Assembly (NCBI GenBank): GCA_015232735.1 | Contig: JADFZC010000119.1 | Span: 1 to 7,481, forward strand | Direction of reading: 5' to 3' | Source: Oligoflexales bacterium | GTDB taxonomy: Bacteria > Bdellovibrionota > Oligoflexia > Oligoflexales > Oligoflexaceae | DNA: 7,481 nucleotides | Part shown: piece after piece, positions 1-5,877 of the stretch | How positions within the stretch are numbered: position 1 is the first letter of the stretch | How the letters are laid out: every line of letters starts with the position of its first letter | Notes under the pieces: model-generated | Database searches by the model: none | The model's input: only the letters and a program-made list of their open reading frames with translations | Told to the model about the DNA's origin: nothing | Position numbers and translations under genes: made by a program

Positions 1-26
1 TATACTCGCTGCGCTCGTCAGGATAC

Positions 27-53
27 GTCTGCTGGCGCTTTCGCGCCAGCGAC
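27..53 (-). other. GC-rich hairpin with GAAA loop after the ATP-grasp gene
   Basis: A perfect 8-bp stem (31-38 with 43-50) closes a 4-nt loop that reads GAAA on the minus strand. Three more pairs (27-29 with 51-53) extend the stem past one unpaired base at position 30. Read in the direction of the ATP-grasp gene, the structure begins three bases after the stop codon. No T-run follows on either strand, so it is not a textbook intrinsic terminator. It could protect the mRNA 3' end, act as an atypical terminator, or be one copy of an interspersed palindromic repeat. The first 50 bases are clearly more GC-rich than the gene beside them, which favours a repeat unit. Confidence 0.55.
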
Positions 54-56
54 TAG

Positions 57-1394
57 TTATTCATAAACCGCAAATCCGGAGCTTTTTAAAAAAGACTTCA
101 CATTTTCGACGATAGTCCCAAACATCGATGCATTTTCTGCTATGACGGCAAAATAGAAACGGCTTTTTTTCAAGGCAGGGTTATGGGAAAGGCACAGTTT
201 CAGGGTATTGGCCGAAAGGGGAATGATCCCGCCCTCTTTTTTTCGAGCTGAAAAGAGAAGCCCCGCCCCTTCAAGATTTGTGAAAAAATCGGAAAACGTG
301 ATCTCGCCGGTGAAACCCAAAGGAAGAAATGTAAAGTATGAGGTCATGTTGAAATTTGAAACATGTTCACTGATTTTTGAATTGATTATTCCCATGGACT
401 GCCTGGCATTTATTTCAACTACAGGCATAAACCTTCCGTTTTTGAGTTTCATCGAATCTATGCAAACATAACCGTGGTATCCGTCTTTGTGGATTCTCCT
501 GCCAAGGGATTCCATTATTTCGAAATAACCTGATCCTGTAAGTTCATCTTCATGGGACTTTTCAAGCGCATGAATTCCCCTAAAAGCAAAACCCTGGTTG
601 AGCATTCTCTGAAGTGTAACAATTTTGATTTCACCCTCTCTGGATATCTGAAGGCCGCATGAAAAATCAAAATCCTTTTCAAGGTAAGGTTCGAGAAGAA
701 ATCCCACGGTCTTACCGGCCTGCTCCTGTTTTTTCAAATGGCCTGCGATGGATTTCAAAATCCTGTCGGATTGGATCAGGATGCTGCCCTTTCCCGAGAC
801 TCCGAAGTAGTCCTTTATAAGAAAAGGACCATTTTTTAATAAATCCAGCCCAATTTTTTCAAGATCCGATACGGACCCTGCAATAAAGCCAAACTGCCCG
901 TCCATCAGTTCGTTTCTCAGATTGAAAGAGTACTCCTTTGAATTCACCAGTCTTACTGACTCATAACATGGAGGGCTTTGGGCCAGTCCCAGATTTAATG
1001 CCAGTTTGTCGGCATCAGGAAGAACGGCATATGGCAGAAGACAACTGTATTTTTCTCCCACCTTTAAAAGTTCTTCCAGATTTTCCTTATAATTAAGTAC
1101 TGTAAAAATGGAATGCGGTTTCGTGCTGCCTGACTGGCAATATTCCGGACGGACTATCTTCCCGCCGTAGGCATTCACCGTAAATCCCACCGATTCCAGA
1201 TACTGACGCAACACCTCGTCGAACGGTTCCAGCGTCACCAGCAAATCTCCGCTTCCGCAAAATGGAAACAGCAGATCATCCATTGATGATACGATTTTGT
1301 CCACATTGATGTCCGGAATGAAGGGTAGCCCCGCAAGCGACTCGTCCCTCCAGTATTTTTCGGCATCGAAACTGCCCAGAATAATACTTCCCAT
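57..1394 (-). CDS. ATP-grasp ligase, PGM1/BtrJ-like, probably acting on a carrier protein
   Basis: This 445-residue protein belongs by motif to the ATP-grasp superfamily, which activates a carboxylate as an acyl phosphate and joins it to an amine or thiol. The nucleotide-binding core begins about residue 189 with GPFLIKDYFGVSGKG: Lys194 is the likely ATP-contacting lysine, followed by the glycine-rich loop. A hinge segment LLEPYL lies at 233-238. The metal-binding strand is at 326-335 (VEINARQSMG), with Glu327 and Asn329 as likely Mg ligands, preceded by Asp313. The N-terminal 180 residues would form the pre-ATP-grasp domain. There is no signal peptide or membrane segment, so it should be cytosolic. 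The start ATG lies 3 bp after the ACP stop, with an AGGGA ribosome site inside the ACP gene, so the two are co-translated. The EINARQ-type motif recalls peptide ligases such as PGM1, and the ACP neighbour recalls BtrJ, which loads glutamate on BtrI. The superfamily call is firm; the substrate is unknown. Confidence 0.85.
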   Translation of the reverse strand: MGSIILGSFDAEKYWRDESLAGLPFIPDINVDKIVSSMDDLLFPFCGSGDLLVTLEPFDEVLRQYLESVGFTVNAYGGKIVRPEYCQSGSTKPHSIFTVLNYKENLEELLKVGEKYSCLLPYAVLPDADKLALNLGLAQSPPCYESVRLVNSKEYSFNLRNELMDGQFGFIAGSVSDLEKIGLDLLKNGPFLIKDYFGVSGKGSILIQSDRILKSIAGHLKKQEQAGKTVGFLLEPYLEKDFDFSCGLQISREGEIKIVTLQRMLNQGFAFRGIHALEKSHEDELTGSGYFEIMESLGRRIHKDGYHGYVCIDSMKLKNGRFMPVVEINARQSMGIINSKISEHVSNFNMTSYFTFLPLGFTGEITFSDFFTNLEGAGLLFSARKKEGGIIPLSANTLKLCLSHNPALKKSRFYFAVIAENASMFGTIVENVKSFLKSSGFAVYE

Positions 1395-1397
1395 TCG

Positions 1398-1640
1398 TTA
1401 TATTCCCTGACTTTTCTTTAAAAAATAGCAAAAGCTTGAAAATGACTTTAAATGCGAATAATCAAATTCATCGAAATCAAAATTTATACCCAATTCGTCT
1501 TCCAGCGCCAGGATTAAATTTATCATTTGCAGGGAATCGAGTCCAAGGTCGTTTATCAGATCGGTTTCCGCATTGACCAGTTTTTCCAAATTTTCGTTTC
1601 CTGTTACGTGGGTTAGAACTTTTCTTACGGTGGCTTCCAT
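1398..1640 (-). CDS. Free-standing acyl carrier protein
   Basis: This 80-residue acidic protein has the carrier-protein hallmark LGLDSLQMI at 32-40. Ser36 is the expected attachment site for 4'-phosphopantetheine, directly after the conserved Asp35. The length matches a single four-helix carrier domain, and the acidic recognition helix II (SLQMINLILALEDELG, 36-51) is intact. It would hold an acyl or aminoacyl group as a thioester in the cytosol. The ATG is supported by AAGGGG seven bases upstream. It is the first gene of a two-gene minus-strand unit with the ATP-grasp ligase 3 bp downstream. No fatty-acid synthesis genes are nearby, so a specialised carrier is more likely than the housekeeping AcpP. 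No phosphopantetheinyl transferase is visible, so activation must come from elsewhere in the genome. Confidence 0.93.
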   Translation of the reverse strand: MEATVRKVLTHVTGNENLEKLVNAETDLINDLGLDSLQMINLILALEDELGINFDFDEFDYSHLKSFSSFCYFLKKSQGI

Positions 1641-1692
1641 TTTTTTTCCCCTTTTATTTCTCTACAGTTTTTTAAGTGTAAACTTAGAATGT

Positions 1693-1711
1693 CTGTAAAA
1701 TTGATTTACAG
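1693..1711. promoter_or_regulatory. Candidate operator dyad upstream of the ACP/ATP-grasp unit
   Basis: CTGTAAA (1693-1699) and TTTACAG (1705-1711) form a perfect inverted repeat with 7-bp arms and a 5-bp centre. The site lies about 53 bp before the ACP start codon, where a repressor or activator could act. On the minus strand one arm supplies TTTACA, a near match to a -35 box. A poor -10 candidate, TTAAAA (1670-1675), follows at 18-bp spacing, so the dyad might overlap the promoter. I do not assign a regulator family. The symmetry is seen; its function is inferred. Confidence 0.4.
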
Positions 1712-1955
1712 TGCGAATTTCGATTTCAGCTGTTCTGATGCAATTATCCGGCCATCCAACCATTCCAAAAACCGCAGCAAATTCAGAAAAATATGGACAT
1801 ATCAAAAAAAACGGCATGGAAAAAATATTTACATCAGCCAGATCCTGTGCAAGCCTTCGCCCGCCGGGGACTTTTTTGTACGAAAACAAACCGGAAATAC
1901 GAAAAATCTGATCTGATATCCGCAATCTGTGATCAGGCAGGATTCAGGCATTCGG

Positions 1956-1977
1956 GGATCTGCGGCTTTCCGGATCC
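1956..1977. other. Imperfect hairpin in the intergenic region
   Basis: GGATC (1956-1960) pairs with GATCC (1973-1977) and CGG (1963-1965) pairs with CCG (1970-1972). This leaves a two-base bulge (1961-1962) and a CTTT loop. It lies upstream of the candidate plus-strand promoter, so it is more likely a DNA-level dyad than a leader structure for that gene. It may be chance. Confidence 0.25.
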
Positions 1978-2023
1978 TTGAAACCTTCCTGCTCACTGAT
2001 TTCTGATCTCAGATCCATCTTTT

Positions 2024-2054
2024 TTAACAAACTGGATTTGATTGGGTATATAAT
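2024..2054 (+). promoter_or_regulatory. Candidate sigma-70-type promoter of the BtrH-like gene
   Basis: A perfect -10 hexamer TATAAT lies at 2049-2054. The best -35 match is TTAACA at 2024-2029 (five of six to TTGACA), with a 19-bp spacer, which is longer than ideal. Transcription would start near 2061, giving a leader of about 40 nt that ends in the ribosome site. The -10 box is convincing; the -35 assignment is not. Confidence 0.5.
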
Positions 2055-2091
2055 GTAAAATAACACACAAAAATCGCCATTTTTCAGGAAC

Positions 2092-2099
2092 GGAGGGGG
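2092..2099 (+). promoter_or_regulatory. Strong ribosome binding site of the BtrH-like gene
   Basis: GGAGGGGG lies immediately upstream of the ATG at 2102. GGAGG ends five bases before the start codon, which fixes the start. It is the strongest Shine-Dalgarno match I noticed in the window. Confidence 0.75.
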
Positions 2100-2101
2100 A
2101 A

Positions 2102-3175
2102 ATGAAAAAATCCCTTAAAATTGCACTGCAAAGGGAAATCAATATTTATGTTCACAATTCACTGCCTCTGTGCATAATCCTTGCGGACAGGAAAAAATAT
2201 GAGTGGTTCATGGAAAATTTTGTCAATATCACCCAATATGAAATGAATCCTGAGATGCTCGATTTTGCGGAGGAAAGCGATTTTTGGAGTGATGTCCTTG
2301 ACGTTGAGGCAAAAAGGGTTTCAGAAACCGAGGACGAAAATATCATCGATTTGATTGTTGAAGCGGTCAATCGCGATTCATACCTTGGCATATATGTCGA
2401 TGAGTATTTCCTCAGGAATAAGAATTCATACAACATCCTGCACTATGTCAGAATGCTGATTGCTTATGGCTATGATCTTGAGAAAAATCAGATTCTATGT
2501 GTAGGATATGCAAGTGCATCAAATATACCTGGACAAAACCATGAATTTGACAGGGTCTCATTCGAAAACTATGATTTCGCCTCATTCAGGGAAGCCTGCA
2601 GGATGGCGAGAGCCCATTACAGGGAGACGGCACCCTGGGCCGAGAATGGGTATAGATTCACGTTTTCCGAAAAACCGGGTTTTAAGCATGAATTTGATAT
2701 TGTCAGGTTTTTGGAAAATCTGGAGGACTATCTGTTTTCCAGGGCCCCCAGTTCAAAGGATCCTGAAAAGACAAATTATGGCATTAATGTTTATGATGGT
2801 CTTTTGGAATATATTGACAGCAAATGGACAAAAGATGTGCCAAAGCTTGATTTCCGATGTTTCTACTTTCTTCTGGAACATAAAAAAAATCTTCATAAAA
2901 GGTTGTGTTTTGTCGCAGACAAATATCAAATTGGCGGTGTAATTAGGGATTACATAAAACAGTATGAAAACGACGTTCTAAAAAAATGTAATTCAATTCA
3001 TTTGAATTTCATAAAAAGCCTGATAAGAAACGAGGCGATGCAATTTCTGGACAGACTCAAAAAAAATTTGGACAAAGTTGAAAAGGCGGAGGTATATATT
3101 CTCGTCAAAATATACAGTTTGTTGAAAAGGCGCTTCAGAGATGGAGTACTTCTTCATCCCCCTGCGCTTGAGTAA
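2102..3175 (+). CDS. BtrH-like protein, putative carrier-protein acyltransferase or NRPS-associated accessory protein
   Basis: This 357-residue protein has no signal peptide or membrane segment and should be cytosolic. Its central part resembles the N-terminal domain of butirosin protein BtrH and of uncharacterised relatives in peptide-synthetase clusters. YLGIYVDEYFLR (94-105) is the typical strand after the acidic linker. It is followed by His114, the strand MLIAYGYD (118-125), the strand ILCVGY (131-136) and VSFENYDF (152-159). In this papain-like fold His114 would be the catalytic histidine. The expected N-terminal cysteine is not obvious: Cys24 in NSLPLCIILADR is the only candidate. The C-terminal half (about 225-345) is helical and rich in Lys, Leu and Phe. 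BtrH itself moves an acyl chain from an ACP to an amine acceptor, and the neighbouring ACP and ATP-grasp genes fit that role. The family call comes from recalled motif patterns, not a search. An alternative is a non-catalytic accessory protein. Its 3' end overlaps the convergent permease gene by 22 bp. Confidence 0.6.
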   Translation: MKKSLKIALQREINIYVHNSLPLCIILADRKKYEWFMENFVNITQYEMNPEMLDFAEESDFWSDVLDVEAKRVSETEDENIIDLIVEAVNRDSYLGIYVDEYFLRNKNSYNILHYVRMLIAYGYDLEKNQILCVGYASASNIPGQNHEFDRVSFENYDFASFREACRMARAHYRETAPWAENGYRFTFSEKPGFKHEFDIVRFLENLEDYLFSRAPSSKDPEKTNYGINVYDGLLEYIDSKWTKDVPKLDFRCFYFLLEHKKNLHKRLCFVADKYQIGGVIRDYIKQYENDVLKKCNSIHLNFIKSLIRNEAMQFLDRLKKNLDKVEKAEVYILVKIYSLLKRRFRDGVLLHPPALE

Positions 3176-3966
3176 TGCTTTATGGACTTCCGCCAGAAAA
3201 ATATGGTTATCGCCAAAAGGAGAAATGGCGCACAAAAGCCCCAGATCTGCTCAATCGGACTTAATTTCCCCATGACAAGAAGCGGTGAGAAGTTTGAGAT
3301 GAGGAATATGGGGATGACCAGAGTACCCGCTCTCTGTATCTTTTCCGGGTAAATTCCCATCGGCATGTTGTTCAAGTCCCACAAGGCGTTGGAAAGTTCA
3401 TTGATCCCGCGCATTTTGATCGCCATAAAGCACAAAAGCTGGGGAAGAAGAAAGAGCGCATAAATCATGACTATGCCTGAAACGGATGCGAGTGCAAAAC
3501 CCGCGACATGGGCCGGGTCGCAGGAGACACCAAGGCGCTTCCATCCAATGCAGATCATGGCGATTCCGCCTATGAGATTTGGTATGGGAAGCCCGAAATT
3601 AAAGTATCTTAGCGTGGCCATAAACAGCGTCGATACCGGCCTTGGTATCAATAGGTCCAGGTCGCCGTTTCCCACCATCTCGGAAAAATGTATGAAATTG
3701 ATAAAAAACAGCCCCATGTAGAGTCCGGTCATGAGCGTGTAGGTGCCGATAAATATGAGGACTGCATCGGCACTCATTCCGTTGATTTGAACACCGGTCC
3801 TGTAGATGACGATTACATAGAGCGCCTTGGCCAGAAGATACCCCATCTCGACAAGGATGTTTGTGATGAAATTGATTCTGAATTCCATCTGGGCGACAAG
3901 GTTCATTTTTAAAAAAATCAGATAGATTTTCAGATGTTTTTTCAAGGATCTAAGCCATGCCTTCAT
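3154..3966 (-). CDS. ABC-2 permease, DUF990 type (second membrane subunit)
   Basis: This 270-residue integral membrane protein has about six hydrophobic segments (near 34-56, 68-94, 128-142, 153-182, 214-232 and 241-257). The cytosolic loop GNGDLDLLIPRPVSTLF (99-115) and MPMGIYP (201-207) match the pattern of ABC-2 permeases formerly called DUF990. The protein ends FFWRKSIKHYSSAGG, closely resembling the end of the permease encoded just upstream, so the two are tandem paralogues and probably form a heterodimeric channel. The gene starts 3 bp after its neighbour's stop, with a GGGGG-type ribosome site inside that gene. It is the last gene of the exporter operon and runs into the BtrH-like gene from the opposite strand. 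I see no terminator between them. The substrate is unknown. Confidence 0.85.
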   Translation of the reverse strand: MKAWLRSLKKHLKIYLIFLKMNLVAQMEFRINFITNILVEMGYLLAKALYVIVIYRTGVQINGMSADAVLIFIGTYTLMTGLYMGLFFINFIHFSEMVGNGDLDLLIPRPVSTLFMATLRYFNFGLPIPNLIGGIAMICIGWKRLGVSCDPAHVAGFALASVSGIVMIYALFLLPQLLCFMAIKMRGINELSNALWDLNNMPMGIYPEKIQRAGTLVIPIFLISNFSPLLVMGKLSPIEQIWGFCAPFLLLAITIFFWRKSIKHYSSAGG

Positions 3967-3969
3967 CGT

Positions 3970-4779
3970 TCAGCCCCCGAAACCGGTATAGTGTTTCATT
4001 CCTTTCCTCCAGACAAAATGTGCGAGTATGGCAAGCACAAGCGACCAGAGGATTTGCATTGATATGCCTTCCGGAATCTGGGCGTGAGGCACGGTGCCGG
4101 CAAGAAGTTTTGTGGGAAAATAGATGATATATTGAAAGGGCAGGAATTTCAAAATACGAAGAGCCTGTTCCCCGAAAATATCGAGGGGAAAGACGCCTCC
4201 GCTTACGACGAGGAGAAGGATCCTGACGACCTCGAAAAAAGCGCTTATTTCCAGCAGTATAAAAGCGGCGGCACTTATGCAGAAGAATATCATGAAATGT
4301 ATCAGAAGGGCCAGAAGCAGTGAGAGCGGGAAAAGCTGAATGTTGCTGATATCCAGCGTATAGATGCCCTGCCAGGATGCAATTGCAAGGATCAAAACGG
4401 CAACGAGAATGGCAAGCAGGGTCGGCATCGCCTTTTCACCGAGGAAAAAAAGAAGCTTGTGCGGGCCGTAGAAAATGGGACGCGTGATAAACCGGCTGAG
4501 TCCCCCTTCCTTGATTTCCCGTGCGATTTCGTACTCAAATCCGGTGGCTACAATCTTGGAGACAACTCCCGACATGACGACATAGATCATCATTTGAGTG
4601 AAATCATAACCGTAAACCTTCGCTGATCCTGCGCTGTGGTAGATAGCCTTCCACATGAAATACTGGATGAATATGGGGAAAAGGGCGCTTGCCAGGGAGA
4701 GAAAGAAATTGAGCCGGTATTCAAAGGCGGATTTCATCCCGAGATCAAAGGATTTAAAATATTTGCAGGCCCGTCTCAT
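3970..4779 (-). CDS. ABC-2 permease, DUF990 type (first membrane subunit)
   Basis: This 269-residue membrane protein has about six hydrophobic stretches (near 26-48, 62-78, 115-134, 148-180, 184-198 and 241-256). Family-like signatures are REIKEGGLSRFITRPI (87-102), a loop likely to contact the ATPase, then GGVFPLDIF (194-202) and LPFQYIIYFPTKLLAG (213-228). Its end, FVWRKGMKHYTGFGG, parallels that of the downstream permease. The start ATG overlaps the ATPase stop in an ATGA arrangement, so translation is coupled and the subunits are probably made in fixed ratio. ABC-2 systems of this type are usually exporters; what this one moves is not evident, though the nearby ACP-dependent enzymes suggest their product. 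Confidence 0.85.
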   Translation of the reverse strand: MRRACKYFKSFDLGMKSAFEYRLNFFLSLASALFPIFIQYFMWKAIYHSAGSAKVYGYDFTQMMIYVVMSGVVSKIVATGFEYEIAREIKEGGLSRFITRPIFYGPHKLLFFLGEKAMPTLLAILVAVLILAIASWQGIYTLDISNIQLFPLSLLLALLIHFMIFFCISAAAFILLEISAFFEVVRILLLVVSGGVFPLDIFGEQALRILKFLPFQYIIYFPTKLLAGTVPHAQIPEGISMQILWSLVLAILAHFVWRKGMKHYTGFGG

Positions 4780-5762
4780 TTGTTTTCCAGATGATTTTGA
4801 TAGATCAAACCTATTCCCTTTTCAATGGGAATGTCCTCGATGTTGAAATCCTCTATTTCATGGCTGGCCAGAATCTGCCGTGAGATGTCGCTCAGGTTTT
4901 TTTTGGGAACTTCAAGAGTCACGATATTGCCATCCTGAGTGAAACATTCGCCGTACGTTCTCACAAGACCCGGATCGAAATCGCCGGCAAATGTGATCCT
5001 TACAACCTTCTTCTCATGAAAAAGGCTATTGATCCTCGAAAGCTCGTTGTCGAAAATGATTTTGCCGCCGTTGATGATTATCAGCCTTTTGCAAAGGTCG
5101 CAGATATCCTTCATATAGTGGCTGGTCAGCAGTACTGTCGTACGGCTTTCCCGGCAGTGCCTTTTAAGGAAATCGCGAATTTTTTGTGCTGAAAGGATAT
5201 CGAGTCCGATGGTCGGTTCATCGAGAAACAAAATCCGGGGCCTGTGGATCAGGGAAGCGATAAGTTCAAATTTCATACGTTCCCCAAGAGAAAGTCGCCT
5301 GACCGGGATATTGAGAAGGTCAGTGACTTCAAGAAGACCACAGAGCTCCTCCATTGACGCTTTGAAACTTCCCTGATCAATTTCGTAAATATGTTTTAAA
5401 AGATTAAGCGATTCATTCGCCGGCAGGTCCCACCACAGCTGGTTTTTCTGCCCCATGACGATTGCAAATCGTTTTTTGTATTCATCCTGTCGCAGCCAGG
5501 GAACATATCCATCGACCAGAGCATCCCCTGAGGTCGGATGCAAAATGCCGGACAGCATTTTCAGGGTCGTGGTTTTCCCTGCACCGTTCGGGCCAAGGAA
5601 TCCCACAATCTCTCCCTCTTCAATGGAAAAACTGATTTTTGACACAGCATCCTTGTAACATTTTTCACGGGCAAAGAGGTTTTTCAGGGAGGATTTGAAA
5701 CCCACTTCCTTCCTATGAAAGACAAATGTCTTGCTCAAGGATTTTACCTGAATGATTGGCAA
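4776..5762 (-). CDS. ABC transporter ATPase partner of the DUF990-type permeases
   Basis: This 328-residue protein energises the exporter by ATP hydrolysis at the inner face of the membrane. All core motifs are intact: Walker A GPNGAGKTT (57-65), Q-loop in GQKNQLWWDLP (104-114, Gln105), ABC signature LSLGERMK (157-164), Walker B ILFLDEPTIGLD (177-188, catalytic Glu182) and switch His215. The GQKNQLWWDLP segment is characteristic, as I recall it, of ATPases paired with DUF990-type permeases. Residues from about 245 to 328 form an extra C-terminal domain seen in long NatA-like ATPases. I accept a TTG start because AAGGAG lies eight bases upstream; there is no equally good ATG. The gene leads a three-gene unit, overlapping the next gene by 4 bp. 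Confidence 0.93.
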   Translation of the reverse strand: MPIIQVKSLSKTFVFHRKEVGFKSSLKNLFAREKCYKDAVSKISFSIEEGEIVGFLGPNGAGKTTTLKMLSGILHPTSGDALVDGYVPWLRQDEYKKRFAIVMGQKNQLWWDLPANESLNLLKHIYEIDQGSFKASMEELCGLLEVTDLLNIPVRRLSLGERMKFELIASLIHRPRILFLDEPTIGLDILSAQKIRDFLKRHCRESRTTVLLTSHYMKDICDLCKRLIIINGGKIIFDNELSRINSLFHEKKVVRITFAGDFDPGLVRTYGECFTQDGNIVTLEVPKKNLSDISRQILASHEIEDFNIEDIPIEKGIGLIYQNHLENK

Positions 5763-5770
5763 CGACCTAT

Positions 5771-5776
5771 CTCCTT
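5771..5776 (-). promoter_or_regulatory. Ribosome binding site deciding the TTG start of the ABC ATPase
   Basis: On the minus strand this reads AAGGAG, eight bases before the TTG at 5760-5762. It is the main reason for choosing a non-ATG start. It partly overlaps a repeated CTTGATTC element, so a protein bound there could also affect translation or initiation. Confidence 0.7.
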
Positions 5777-5830
5777 GATTCTAATTGGCTGCTTGATTCA
5801 CGGGGACACTGTGCAAAAAGCGCTGAATCA
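5774..5830. promoter_or_regulatory. Repeated GATTCA-type motif before the exporter operon
   Basis: CTTGATTC occurs at 5774-5781 and again at 5792-5799, 18 bp apart. The second copy overlaps TGATTCA (5794-5800), which forms a perfect 7-bp inverted repeat with TGAATCA (5824-5830) across 23 bp. All three lie in the 115-bp gap before the ABC ATPase gene, where an operator would be expected. A weak -10-like TAGAAT on the minus strand sits too close to the ribosome site to be usable, so no promoter is assigned. The operon may have its own start in this gap or be read through from the propeller gene. Confidence 0.3.
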
Positions 5831-5877
5831 GGCGGCGAGGTGACTGAGAATCCGGTTTCAGAGGATAAAAGCATCAT

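Larger units (their letters stand above)
1641..2101. other. Divergent intergenic region, 461 bp
   Basis: This gap separates the minus-strand ACP unit from the plus-strand BtrH-like gene. It contains a 19-bp perfect dyad near the ACP start (1693-1711), an imperfect GATC-ended hairpin (1956-1977), a small dyad TCTGA/TCAGA (2002-2013), and a plus-strand promoter candidate (2024-2054). GATC tetramers occur at 1841, 1910, 1931, 1957, 1973, 2005 and 2012. Reading frames of 60-90 codons cross it on both strands, but none has a convincing ribosome site or a recognisable product. I see no tRNA or known riboswitch. Confidence 0.5.

Noticed and set aside
1662..1925. An 87-codon minus-strand frame ending 21 bp before the ACP gene
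   Set aside because: It needs a TTG start with no ribosome site and the product resembles nothing I recognise. It contains the dyad at 1693-1711, and the opposite strand is also open here, so it is probably non-coding. A decayed gene remnant cannot be excluded.
1689..1981. Short plus-strand frames of 60-75 codons in the intergenic region
   Set aside because: They overlap one another in different frames, lack good ribosome sites and give low-complexity, Lys-rich products.
2002..2030. TCTGA/TCAGA dyad followed by a T-run, considered as a terminator
   Set aside because: The arms are only 5 bp with a 2-base loop, too tight for a stable hairpin, and no plus-strand gene lies upstream to terminate.
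2508..2942. A 144-codon plus-strand frame inside the BtrH-like gene
   Set aside because: It is an out-of-frame shadow of the 2102-3175 gene, with no ribosome site and a biased composition.
5777..5812. Promoter for the exporter with TTGCAC as -35 and TAGAAT as -10 on the minus strand
   Set aside because: The -10-like box lies one base before the Shine-Dalgarno sequence, so transcription would start inside or after the ribosome site.
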